A DNA stretch of 12,082 nt from positions 1 to 12,082 of the forward strand of contig URYZ01000026.1 in the NCBI GenBank assembly GCA_900552235.1. Direction: 5' to 3'. The notes under the pieces are model-generated. The model was not told the DNA's origin. It saw nothing but the letters and a program-made list of their open reading frames with translations, and did no database searches. Each line of letters begins with the position of its first letter. Position 1 is the first letter of the stretch. The translations under genes and the position numbers were made by a program. Positions 1-6,232 of this stretch are shown one piece after another. This DNA is from an uncultured Mycoplasmatota bacterium (lineage in GTDB: Bacteria; Bacillota_I; Bacilli_A; RF39; UBA660).

Positions 1-18
1 TATATTTTGTTTTTTCAT
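1..18 (-). CDS. Start of a gene leaving the window at the left edge
   Basis: Only the first six codons (M K K Q N I) are inside the window, so no product can be named. The start is supported by a Shine-Dalgarno-like GGAAG about ten bases upstream and by a near-perfect vegetative promoter at 60-87 on the same strand. It is transcribed divergently from the small membrane protein at 153-368. Confidence 0.6.
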
Positions 19-59
19 ATGTTTTTTTACTTCCTTTCTATTTTTAACTTTATAAGGTT

Positions 60-87
60 ATTATATAATATACCCCACCCATGTCAA
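60..87 (-). promoter_or_regulatory. Consensus sigma-A promoter for the left-edge gene
   Basis: On the minus strand TTGACA (plus 82-87) and TATAAT (plus 60-65) are both perfect consensus hexamers, 16 bp apart. The spacer contains a G-rich block (GGGTGGGG) that stands out in this AT-rich DNA and could be an operator, which is inference. The promoter lies back to back with the plus-strand promoter at 98-127. Confidence 0.8.
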
Positions 88-97
88 TATTTTTTCT

Positions 98-127
98 TTG
101 CACTTTTTAACAATTATTTCATACAAT
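98..127 (+). promoter_or_regulatory. Sigma-A-like promoter for the small Cys-rich gene
   Basis: TTGCAC (98-103) and TACAAT (122-127) with an 18-bp spacer give a good vegetative promoter. Transcription would begin near 134, just before the AAGAAGGA ribosome binding site at 136-143. Confidence 0.6.
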
Positions 128-152
128 AAAATAGAAAGAAGGATTGATATAT

Positions 153-368
153 TTGAACAAGTCAAAACATGGTTTTTTCTGTAATTGTAATATATGCAAA
201 TGTAAAAGAAGGAATAGCGGTTGCTATCTAGCCTTCTTAGGTTTTTGGTTACTTATAATTGTATATCAATCATTTTTACTTATTTTTTTTACAGTTACCT
301 CTTATGCAATTTTATTATTTATTGAAATAATACTATTTTTTGTATTATTAATTAGAATTATACTGTAA
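153..368 (+). CDS. Small Cys-cluster membrane protein, function unknown
   Basis: A 71-aa protein that I do not recognise. It opens with a basic, Cys-rich segment (C10, C12, C15, C17, C24, a CxCxxCxC pattern that could bind a metal) followed by two hydrophobic segments at about residues 25-47 and 50-70, so it should be a small membrane protein with a cytoplasmic or exposed Cys knuckle. The start is set by the ribosome binding site AAGAAGGA at 136-143: the TTG at 144 directly abuts it, while the TTG at 153 is nine bases away, which is usual. It has its own promoter at 98-127 and is the only plus-strand gene in the window. Its 3' end overlaps the 3' end of the YsxE-like gene by 21 bp, tail to tail. 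That it is a real gene rests on the promoter, the RBS and the organised composition. Confidence 0.6.
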   Translation: MNKSKHGFFCNCNICKCKRRNSGCYLAFLGFWLLIIVYQSFLLIFFTVTSYAILLFIEIILFFVLLIRIIL

Positions 369-1238
369 AATAATATCATCTGTTTTTTGCAAATATAAAA
401 GTAAATCATTTACTTTTTTTGTTTTTAAAAACTCATCATCACTTCTTAAATCTAATTTATCAGGTATACTTAAACTAATAAATAATAACTTTCTTTCTTC
501 ATTATGAAGTGGATATTTACTTTCATATAGTTTAAACAAATTAGTAAAATCTACATCATTATAGTTTTTTTTATAAAACTTTATTAAATCATAAACAGGT
601 ATATCAAATTTAGCATTATCCCAACTTATTAAATAACTATTTTCATTTCTTAATAAATGGGATAAATCTATATTATTATGTATTAATGATACCCTTTTTT
701 TAGGGTTATCTTTTACGATATTATAAAATTCTTCTAATTCAGTTTTACAATAATATATTGCAGAATATATTTTCGTTATATTTCTTACAAGTAAATAATT
801 ACTTGGAGACATATATATTTCTTTATCTATTTCATCATTTAAATTAACATAATACTCTTCTAATTCATTTAATTTATTATTTATATCTTCGTATATTTTT
901 TTATACTCATCAATATCAATATCTTTATAAGATGTTGTTTTATTATGTAATAAACTTAATAAATATATTATTTCTTCACTTTTTTCATAATTAGACATAT
1001 CACTTGAATCTATATATTCATATATTTCATATAGATCATTTCTATCTTTATTATAAACATTAGGAAAATAATTAAAGTTTTTTAAATGTAAATAATTAAA
1101 TATATCTAATACATTATTTTTATTTCTTTTTAAAACATATTTATTGTTTTTTGTTTCTATTATTTTTACATTATTTTTATATTCATAACCTGTTGGGATT
1201 ATATTATATTTTTTTAAAAAACTTCGTTCATTGTTCAT
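348..1238 (-). CDS. ysxE: YsxE-like spore coat pseudokinase (CotS/aminoglycoside-phosphotransferase fold)
   Basis: A 296-aa protein of the CotS/YutH/YsxE group, kinase-fold proteins of the Bacillus spore coat. The N-lobe shows a beta3-type YVLK (Lys37). The C-lobe has the loop HNNIDLSHLL at 187-196 and a following SYLISWDNA at 201-209, then P214 and YDL, the usual layout of this fold. The catalytic Asp of the HGD loop is Asn189, the metal-binding Asn is His194, and the Asp of the second metal motif is Ser205, so it is probably catalytically dead and acts as a structural coat protein. Position supports the name: spoVID and ysxE are neighbours in Bacillus, and here the start overlaps the end of the SpoVID-like gene by 11 bp, which suggests translational coupling. 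It is the last gene of the lon-to-ysxE block. Confidence 0.75.
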   Translation of the reverse strand: MNNERSFLKKYNIIPTGYEYKNNVKIIETKNNKYVLKRNKNNVLDIFNYLHLKNFNYFPNVYNKDRNDLYEIYEYIDSSDMSNYEKSEEIIYLLSLLHNKTTSYKDIDIDEYKKIYEDINNKLNELEEYYVNLNDEIDKEIYMSPSNYLLVRNITKIYSAIYYCKTELEEFYNIVKDNPKKRVSLIHNNIDLSHLLRNENSYLISWDNAKFDIPVYDLIKFYKKNYNDVDFTNLFKLYESKYPLHNEERKLLFISLSIPDKLDLRSDDEFLKTKKVNDLLLYLQKTDDIILQYNSN

Positions 1239-1905
1239 TTTTTACATCAGGTAATACTAGTTTCATTCCACATTTAATATCTTTTATATCATTATAATCA
1301 TATACTTTTTCTTTATTTATTTTATATTTATTACAAATAGAGTCAATTGTATCTGTTTCATTAACTAAATATACAATGTATGTTGTATAAGTATCATTAC
1401 CAACATCATTAAATACTTCTTTTTTAGTATCTGTAATTATATTAAGTGGTGTATTATCTCTTTCTTCATCATAATTAAAAACAATATTTAAATCATCTGT
1501 TTTTTCATTTTCTTCTTTTATTTCTTTAACTTCTTGTTCTTCTTTTCTAACACTTACTTCTTCTTTTTCTTTAACTTCTTTTTTTACTAAATTATCTATA
1601 ACTAAATCAATATTAATTCTAAGAACTTCATTATCTATAATATCATAGTAAAAATCATCTATATCTATCGTAGCATCAAATGTATCATAATCATCACTTA
1701 TAGCTATTTCACAAGGTATTTTATAGCTATATTCTTCCTCTTGTATACTTGCTTTAGTAAGTTTGTATTTTCCTTTAACATAAAAGTTACCTGTGATTAA
1801 ATCTTCTCCTTTAAGTTGTAAATCATTATCAAGAGATATACTAACTAAATCTCCAATTGTATTTTTAAATGTTATATCCTTCGTAAAAGGAATTATTTGT
1901 TTCAT
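1228..1905 (-). CDS. spoVID: SpoVID/SipL-like spore morphogenesis protein with C-terminal LysM domain
   Basis: A 225-aa protein in three parts: an acidic beta-rich N-terminal domain (about 1-105) resembling the SpoVID/SipL N-terminal domain, a Glu/Lys-rich linker (about 106-140), and a LysM domain (about 175-219, from YIVYLVNETDTIDSI to GMKLVLP). SpoVID in Bacillus encases the spore and docks coat proteins, and its LysM domain contacts the forespore surface. It is shorter than Bacillus SpoVID (over 500 aa), mainly through a shorter linker. An AAGGAGG eight bases before the ATG is a strong ribosome binding site. A 56-bp gap separates it from the preceding gene. An ATACAT box in that gap could be part of a sporulation (sigma-E-like) promoter, but its partner box is badly spaced. 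The following ysxE-like gene supports the identification. Confidence 0.75.
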   Translation of the reverse strand: MKQIIPFTKDITFKNTIGDLVSISLDNDLQLKGEDLITGNFYVKGKYKLTKASIQEEEYSYKIPCEIAISDDYDTFDATIDIDDFYYDIIDNEVLRINIDLVIDNLVKKEVKEKEEVSVRKEEQEVKEIKEENEKTDDLNIVFNYDEERDNTPLNIITDTKKEVFNDVGNDTYTTYIVYLVNETDTIDSICNKYKINKEKVYDYNDIKDIKCGMKLVLPDVKNEQ

Positions 1906-1961
1906 ATATTTTTCCTCCTTATATATTCAGTTAAATATATGTATAAAAATAAAAAAAAGAA

Positions 1962-2663
1962 TTAATATTCTAATTCTTCTAATTTTTTTCTTACAACTTC
2001 TTTTAAGGCATCTACTTTTATATACATTTCTTCACAACTATATTCTTTTACAAAATCATTTAAATAATATAAATGATTACAGGCAGAACTTATAATACTA
2101 GGATTATTAAACTTTTCATATAATTCACTATCTTTATTATTAGCAAGATATATATAATAAATAAGATATATTATATAATCATACTTTATTAAATCTCTAT
2201 AATAATGATTAATAAAATTTTTATATTTTTGATTGTTTTTAAAGTTTCTTTCTATTATTTCTTCTTTTATTAATCTTTCTTTTCCATCATTTGTTTCAAC
2301 AATATTATTTCTTTCTCCAACAAGTTCATTTAATAAATTCCATTTAATTAAAAAATCTTCATCATCTTTATCTTCTTTTAATATTTCTCTTCCACTTACT
2401 ACAAACATTGATATAGCTTCTTTTAAATTGTTAGAAAAAGATGCACTATATGGATAATCTATAGCAAGTTCAAAAAGAATTTTTAAATTAGCATTAAATA
2501 AATCTTTTCTTTTATATTGTTCTTTTAATACATCAAAACAATTATTTACAATATCACTTTTCATCTTTAAATATAAATAACCTAATTCAGTATCTGTTAA
2601 TTCTTCACTTATATTACAAGTGATTTGATATTTATTTAATAAATCATATATTGTTTCTTTCAT
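1962..2663 (-). CDS. Hypothetical protein, 233 aa, coupled to lon
   Basis: I do not recognise this protein. It is mostly predicted alpha-helical, soluble and highly charged, rich in Lys, Glu, Asn and Tyr, with no signal peptide, membrane segment or obvious catalytic motif. Residues 55-95 (around the motif ELAIDYPYSASFSNNL) and the tyrosine-rich 145-170 are its most distinctive parts. Its ATG overlaps the TGA of lon (ATGA), so it is almost certainly translated by coupling from the lon message. In Bacillus the gene after lon is the GTPase gene ysxC/engB; this protein has no GTPase motifs and is not that. Its place between lon and the SpoVID-like gene could suggest a role in sporulation or proteolysis, but that is only context. 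Confidence 0.8.
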   Translation of the reverse strand: MKETIYDLLNKYQITCNISEELTDTELGYLYLKMKSDIVNNCFDVLKEQYKRKDLFNANLKILFELAIDYPYSASFSNNLKEAISMFVVSGREILKEDKDDEDFLIKWNLLNELVGERNNIVETNDGKERLIKEEIIERNFKNNQKYKNFINHYYRDLIKYDYIIYLIYYIYLANNKDSELYEKFNNPSIISSACNHLYYLNDFVKEYSCEEMYIKVDALKEVVRKKLEELEY

Positions 2664-4747
2664 AATTTAATCTCCTTTAATACTTCTTCATAGTTAGAAA
2701 CATAAACAAACTTTATATTCTTTTTTATAACTTCATCTAAAACTTCTACATCTTTTTCATTTTCTTTAGGAAGTATTACTTTTTTAATATTATTATTACT
2801 AGCTCCAATTATTTTTTCTTTTATTTTTCCTACAGGTAAAATATTACCTCTTAATGTTATTTCTCCTGTTAAAGCTAAATAACTAGATATTTGTTTATTT
2901 TTTAAAACACTTATTAAAGCCGTAGTAATAGCTATTCCTGCACTTGGACCTTCTTTTTTAACTGCTCCTTCTGGAACATGAAGATGAATATCTATATTAT
3001 TTAACATGTCAAAATCTATTTTTAATTTATCACAATTACTTTTGATATAACTAAGAGCTATTTTTACACTTTCTTTAAAGACATCACCAAGAAGACCTGT
3101 TGTTATTATGTTACCATTTCCCTTATATGTATTAATTTCTATTTTTAGTACTTCTCCCCCTAAAGTAGTATAACTAAGGGCATTGACTATTCCTATTGTA
3201 TTAGAATATGTATTATTGTTTAAAGAATATTTTTCTTTTCCTAAATATTGTAAAACTTGTTTTTCATCAATTACATATTTTTTATTCTTATTATTTATAG
3301 CAAGTTCTGTTACTATTTTTCTTAATATTTTATCTATCATTCTTTCTAAAGATCTTATACCTGATTCTTTTGTATAATTTTTTATTATTTTTTCATATGC
3401 TTTATCTGTAAATGTTACATCATCAAATGTTAAAGCATTTTCTTCAAGTTCTTTTTTTATTAAATACGATTTACAAATATTTAATTTTTCGTATTCACTA
3501 TATCCTTCAATCTCAATTATTTCTAATCTATCTTTTAATGCTAAAGGTATATTTTCTACATCATTAGCAGTAGTTATAAACATTACTTTCGACAAATCAA
3601 AACATTCTTCGACATAATTATCAACAAAATATTTATTTTGTTCTTTATCTAACACTTCAAGTAGACTACTTGCAGGATCTCCTTTTATATCTTTACAAAG
3701 TTTATCTATTTCATCAATTACAAATACCGGATTATTACTTCCACATTTTTTTATTCCTTGAATTATTTTACCAGGAAAAGCCCCAATGTATGTTCTTCTG
3801 TTACCCATAATTTCAGATGAATCATTAAGCCCTCCAACAGATATTTTAACATATTTTCTATTCATTGCTTTAGCAATACTTTTGCAAAGAGTTGTTTTCC
3901 CAACCCCTGGAGGACCAACCAAACATATAACAGAACTATTTGTATTTTTTGTTCTAGTTCTTAAAGCCAAATACTCAATTATCCTATCTTTGACATCATT
4001 TAAACCATAATGTGTTTCATCAAGAATCTTTTTAGCTAAAATTAAATCTTTATTATCCGTTGTACTTTTATTCCAAGGTAAGTTTAATAATAAATCAATA
4101 TAACTTCTTATAATACTACACTCTGGACTATTAACAGAAGTTGATTCATATTTTTTTAACTCTTCATTTAATTTTGTTTTAACACTTAAAGGACATTTAA
4201 CTTTATCTATTTTTTCTTTTAAATTTATATATTCTTCATCTTTATCATAACTTATACCAAGTTCTTCTTTTACTACTTTTAACTTTTCTTGTAAAAGAAA
4301 ATTCTTTTGATAATCATCTAAATTTTTCGATAAATGTTCTTCAATCATTGATTCAAACTCAACAATTTTTAATTCTTCATTTATATCTTCAAGAATCATA
4401 CATACCCTAACAACTGGATTAATTTCATATAAATATTCTAATTTTCTTTCATAACTTTCTTTTAAAATGGGACTAACTAAATCTGTTAAAGTGTCTATTC
4501 CTAAATTAGGATTTAATAAAGATAAAATACTATTACTAATACTTGAATCTTTATCTATATAGTATTCAACTTGTTTAATTAAACTTCTTGCAAAAGCGTT
4601 TTCTTCTACTTTTTCAATTTTTTCGTAACTAATTGGACTTACACTTGCAAGAATATTTAAATCTTCTTTATCATAACTATTTATATAAACACGATTCATA
4701 CCTTTTATGACTATTCTTGTTTTATTATTAGGAAGTTCTAAATTCAT
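2660..4747 (-). CDS. lon: ATP-dependent Lon protease, N-terminally truncated
   Basis: Lon degrades damaged and regulatory proteins in the cytoplasm as a hexameric AAA+ Ser-Lys protease. All catalytic parts are present: Walker A GPPGVGKT (278-285), Walker B VFVIDEID (341-348), sensor-1 Asn395, arginine finger Arg407, and the protease dyad Ser602 (EGPSAG) and Lys641 (LPVGK). The N-terminal substrate domain is incomplete. From the first Met the protein is 695 aa against roughly 770-800 for the family, and Lon-like sequence continues in frame upstream (4748 to about 4804) with no usable start codon. The ATG at 4747 has no well-placed ribosome binding site: the nearest GGAG is 17 bases away. The enzyme core looks under selection, but expression and substrate recognition are doubtful. 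The 3' end overlaps the next gene by 4 bp. Confidence 0.9.
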   Translation of the reverse strand: MNLELPNNKTRIVIKGMNRVYINSYDKEDLNILASVSPISYEKIEKVEENAFARSLIKQVEYYIDKDSSISNSILSLLNPNLGIDTLTDLVSPILKESYERKLEYLYEINPVVRVCMILEDINEELKIVEFESMIEEHLSKNLDDYQKNFLLQEKLKVVKEELGISYDKDEEYINLKEKIDKVKCPLSVKTKLNEELKKYESTSVNSPECSIIRSYIDLLLNLPWNKSTTDNKDLILAKKILDETHYGLNDVKDRIIEYLALRTRTKNTNSSVICLVGPPGVGKTTLCKSIAKAMNRKYVKISVGGLNDSSEIMGNRRTYIGAFPGKIIQGIKKCGSNNPVFVIDEIDKLCKDIKGDPASSLLEVLDKEQNKYFVDNYVEECFDLSKVMFITTANDVENIPLALKDRLEIIEIEGYSEYEKLNICKSYLIKKELEENALTFDDVTFTDKAYEKIIKNYTKESGIRSLERMIDKILRKIVTELAINNKNKKYVIDEKQVLQYLGKEKYSLNNNTYSNTIGIVNALSYTTLGGEVLKIEINTYKGNGNIITTGLLGDVFKESVKIALSYIKSNCDKLKIDFDMLNNIDIHLHVPEGAVKKEGPSAGIAITTALISVLKNKQISSYLALTGEITLRGNILPVGKIKEKIIGASNNNIKKVILPKENEKDVEVLDEVIKKNIKFVYVSNYEEVLKEIKL

Positions 4748-4858
4748 TGTAATATTACCAAGAACTCCAATTTGTGGTAATTTATTTATATTATTATCTT
4801 CATAAATTTTCTTTTTGTACCAAAAAAGACTTAAAAATTTAAGCCTTTTATATCTTCT
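4748..4858 (-). other. In-frame remnant of the Lon N-terminal domain upstream of the first Met
   Basis: The lon reading frame is open for 37 codons upstream of its first ATG, back to a TAA at 4859-4861. The last part reads KLPQIGVLGNIT and then joins MNLELPNN. This matches the conserved Lon segment of the type IGTVakI..leLPdG, which lies about 70 residues into a normal Lon. No ATG, GTG or TTG is in frame here. The first codons overlap the 3' end of the Rpn fragment gene (stop at 4831), so the recombination junction probably lies near 4805-4835. Confidence 0.7.
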
Positions 4859-5145
4859 TTATTTAAAGATGTTACTTTTAAAATAATATCTATGTCTATA
4901 TTTTCCTTCAACAAATTTTTAGCCATTTCAAGCTTTTGCTTTTTTTCTTGATCCAATTCTTTTTTTCTTGTTTCTTCCTCTTGTTTTCTAATATTCTCTT
5001 TCTGTTTTTCAATTTCTTGTTGTTGTTTTCTAATGTTTTCTTCTCGCTTTTTTACATCTTTCTCATGTTTCTTAACATCTTCTTCATATTTTTTTATATC
5101 TTTTTCGAGTTCTTCAAAATAGGCTTTCGTACAATTTTTTCCCAT
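4831..5145 (-). CDS. C-terminal Rpn fragment in the -1 frame; possible separate small protein
   Basis: A 104-aa, strongly charged protein. Residues 16-64 are seven heptads of the type DVKKREE, an uninterrupted coiled coil, and the end (MAKNLLKENIDIDIILKVT.L) is the usual C-terminus of Rpn/PD-(D/E)XK transposase-like nucleases. From residue 8 on (AYFEELE...) it directly continues the nuclease gene upstream, but in the -1 frame, so the two are halves of one ancestral gene split by loss of one base. However, it has its own ATG with AAAGG seven bases upstream and overlaps the first half by 52 bp. In E. coli, rpn genes make a C-terminal antitoxin (RpnS) from an internal start, so this piece could be an independently translated inhibitor. 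That function is inference. Confidence 0.6.
   Translation of the reverse strand: MGKNCTKAYFEELEKDIKKYEEDVKKHEKDVKKREENIRKQQQEIEKQKENIRKQEEETRKKELDQEKKQKLEMAKNLLKENIDIDIILKVTSLNKEDIKGLNF
4954..5100 (-). repeat. Seven 21-bp degenerate repeats encoding heptads
   Basis: Seven consecutive 7-residue units follow the pattern (D/N/E)-(I/V/T)-(K/R/E)-K-x-(E/Q/K)-x, each encoded by 21 bp, for 147 bp in all. The units are diverged at DNA level (for example DVKKHEK, DVKKREE, NIRKQQQ, NIRKQEE), so this is an old expansion rather than a fresh tandem duplication. Confidence 0.75.
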
Positions 5146-5867
5146 TCTGCTGCCTTTTTAACATCATATAATCCAATAATATCTTCATAATCTGACAATT
5201 CTTCTATATTTTTCTTAACATTCATTAAACTTTCATCCCTTTCTGCTAATTCATCCAAAGTTTCTCTTTCAGATGCGCATAACATAAGCAATTTTAAATC
5301 AAAATCGTTTAAACTTTGTTTCTTTCCTTCATTATACCAAAGTTTTTTTAGAATTGCTAGATTAACATGATAAACTTCTCCATAAATAGGATCAATATAT
5401 AAGCCATTTTCTGAAGTCATTTGAAACTTAATAATTATATCTTCATCACTAAAATATTTAAAATCATTAAAATTTATTTGAATTACTCTTTTAATATTTC
5501 TATAATCAGCACTTCTTTTATACTGCTCTACCATTAGTTTTTGATAATATGCTGCATTCTTTTCAAATATTCCTATTTCCTTTTGAGCATTCATTTCTAA
5601 ATTAATTACATTTCTTTCTATTTCTACTAGTATATCAGTATTCATCTGTTTGTTATTATATTTTTCAATAGGAAGTTGATTATTAACAACAACCATGTTT
5701 TTAGATATTATTTCTTTAAGAATTTTAGTTACATAAGATATTAAATCTTCCAAATAACCTCTGTTATTTTCGTTTGTTAACAAACTTTTAAATACTGGAT
5801 CAAATGTTGCAGGAATTACTCTTTTCTTTTCTCTTATTTCTTGTAATTCTTTTTCTATTTCAAACAT
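5094..5867 (-). pseudogene. Rpn family PD-(D/E)XK nuclease (recombination-promoting nuclease), frameshifted
   Basis: A 257-aa protein of the Rpn/PD-(D/E)XK transposase-like nuclease family, DNA endonucleases now linked to toxin-antitoxin and anti-phage functions rather than to true transposition. The N-terminal ATFDPVFKSLL (about 20-30), TDILVEIE (77-84) and INLEMN (88-93) carry the probable active-site Asp78 and Glu91. The start is placed at 5867, eight bases after an AAAGGA box; the longer reading from 5897 would begin inside a terminator hairpin. The frame runs out after AAEWEKIVRK, where the family continues with AYFEELE in the -1 frame (next gene). One lost base between about 5115 and 5150 explains this. 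The catalytic domain is intact, so a truncated nuclease may still be made. There is no room for a promoter between the hairpin and the RBS. Confidence 0.7.
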
Positions 5868-5890
5868 AATTTTTCCTTTCTTTTTTAAAA

Positions 5891-5910
5891 GGGACATTTT
5901 TATATGTCCC
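5891..5910 (-). terminator. Terminator of the bacteriocin operon
   Basis: A 7-bp stem GGGACAT/ATGTCCC (plus 5891-5897 and 5904-5910) with a 6-base loop starts five bases after the stop of the third peptide gene and is followed on the minus strand by TTTT. The T-run is short, so read-through into the Rpn gene is likely. Confidence 0.6.
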
Positions 5911-5914
5911 TATT

Positions 5915-6076
5915 TTAGCAAGAAGTAAGTTCAATAAGTTTCCTTATAAATGTTCCAAAGTTTATTCCTAAATTAAATAAATAATTCATTATAAATGTTG
6001 ATAAAACTAATATTATTATAACAAATACTACCTTTACTACTTTATTTTTAAGTAATTCTTTTATCTTATTGGACAT
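5915..6076 (-). CDS. Leaderless 53-aa membrane peptide resembling bacteriocin peptide 2; candidate immunity protein
   Basis: A 53-aa peptide starting MSNKIKELLKNKV, with a basic N-terminus, a hydrophobic membrane segment at about 13-36 and the tail NLGINFGTFIRKLIELTSC. It has no double-glycine leader. Its tail lines up without gaps, and at the same residue numbers, with that of the 56-aa peptide encoded just before it: Gly37, Gly41, Ile44, Arg45, Glu49 and Cys53 are identical, and Arg46/Lys46 and Ile47/Leu47 are conservative. Its ATG lies inside the end of that gene (16-bp overlap), and AAGGA sits eight bases upstream, so translation is probably coupled. The last position in a bacteriocin operon and the small, basic, one-span shape fit an immunity protein. 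Alternatives are a third, leaderless toxin component or an exporter partner. Confidence 0.7.
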   Translation of the reverse strand: MSNKIKELLKNKVVKVVFVIIILVLSTFIMNYLFNLGINFGTFIRKLIELTSC

Positions 6077-6231
6077 AACTTTTTTTCCTTTATTCGTCTA
6101 ATTGATGAACCTAAACTGTTACCAAAATCATAAAATATTGAAAAAATACCTTTTACACCATTTATAAAAGCTGCAGTTATATTAATTCCACCAATTATAG
6201 ATTTTAATTCTTTATTTGTTAAATCATACAT
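6061..6231 (-). CDS. Double-glycine-leader bacteriocin precursor, peptide 2 (56 aa)
   Basis: The leader MYDLTNKELKSIIGG (15 aa) is a textbook class II bacteriocin leader, with hydrophobic positions at -12, -7 and -4 and Gly-Gly at the cut site. Cleavage leaves a 41-residue peptide beginning INITAAFINGVKGIF and containing a GxxxG motif (Gly37-Gly41), then a strongly basic tail with IRRIKEKK and a single Cys53. This composition (hydrophobic/amphipathic middle, basic end) fits a membrane-permeabilising peptide, and the GxxxG suggests helix pairing with a partner, most likely the 45-aa peptide encoded just upstream. The start follows the previous stop by one base and has no strong ribosome binding site of its own, which suggests coupled translation and matched amounts. 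Target and activity are unknown. Confidence 0.8.
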   Translation of the reverse strand: MYDLTNKELKSIIGGINITAAFINGVKGIFSIFYDFGNSLGSSIRRIKEKKLCPIR

Positions 6232-6232
6232 A

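Noticed and set aside
1938..1970. Sigma-E promoter before the SpoVID-like gene (GAATATT and TATACATA)
   Set aside because: The boxes are 18 bases apart, three to four more than the usual sigma-E spacing, and such AT motifs are frequent by chance in this DNA.
1793..2457. Plus-strand ORFs opposite the SpoVID-like, 233-aa and other minus-strand genes
   Set aside because: They are antisense shadows with low-complexity hydrophobic translations, no ribosome binding sites and no recognisable domains.
5094..5150. Programmed -1 frameshift joining the two Rpn halves
   Set aside because: The A6 run in GGGAAAAAATT does not form a standard slippery heptamer in the reading frame and the overlap has no clear pseudoknot; a base loss is simpler, though it is not excluded.
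4831..5867. Rpn as an insertion sequence transposase
   Set aside because: I saw no terminal inverted repeats or target duplication around it, and the family is of nucleases often mislabelled as transposases.
5868..5897. Longer Rpn N-terminus starting at 5897 (MSLLKKKGKI)
   Set aside because: That ATG is part of the terminator hairpin stem and has no ribosome binding site; the ATG at 5867 has AAAGGA at a good distance.
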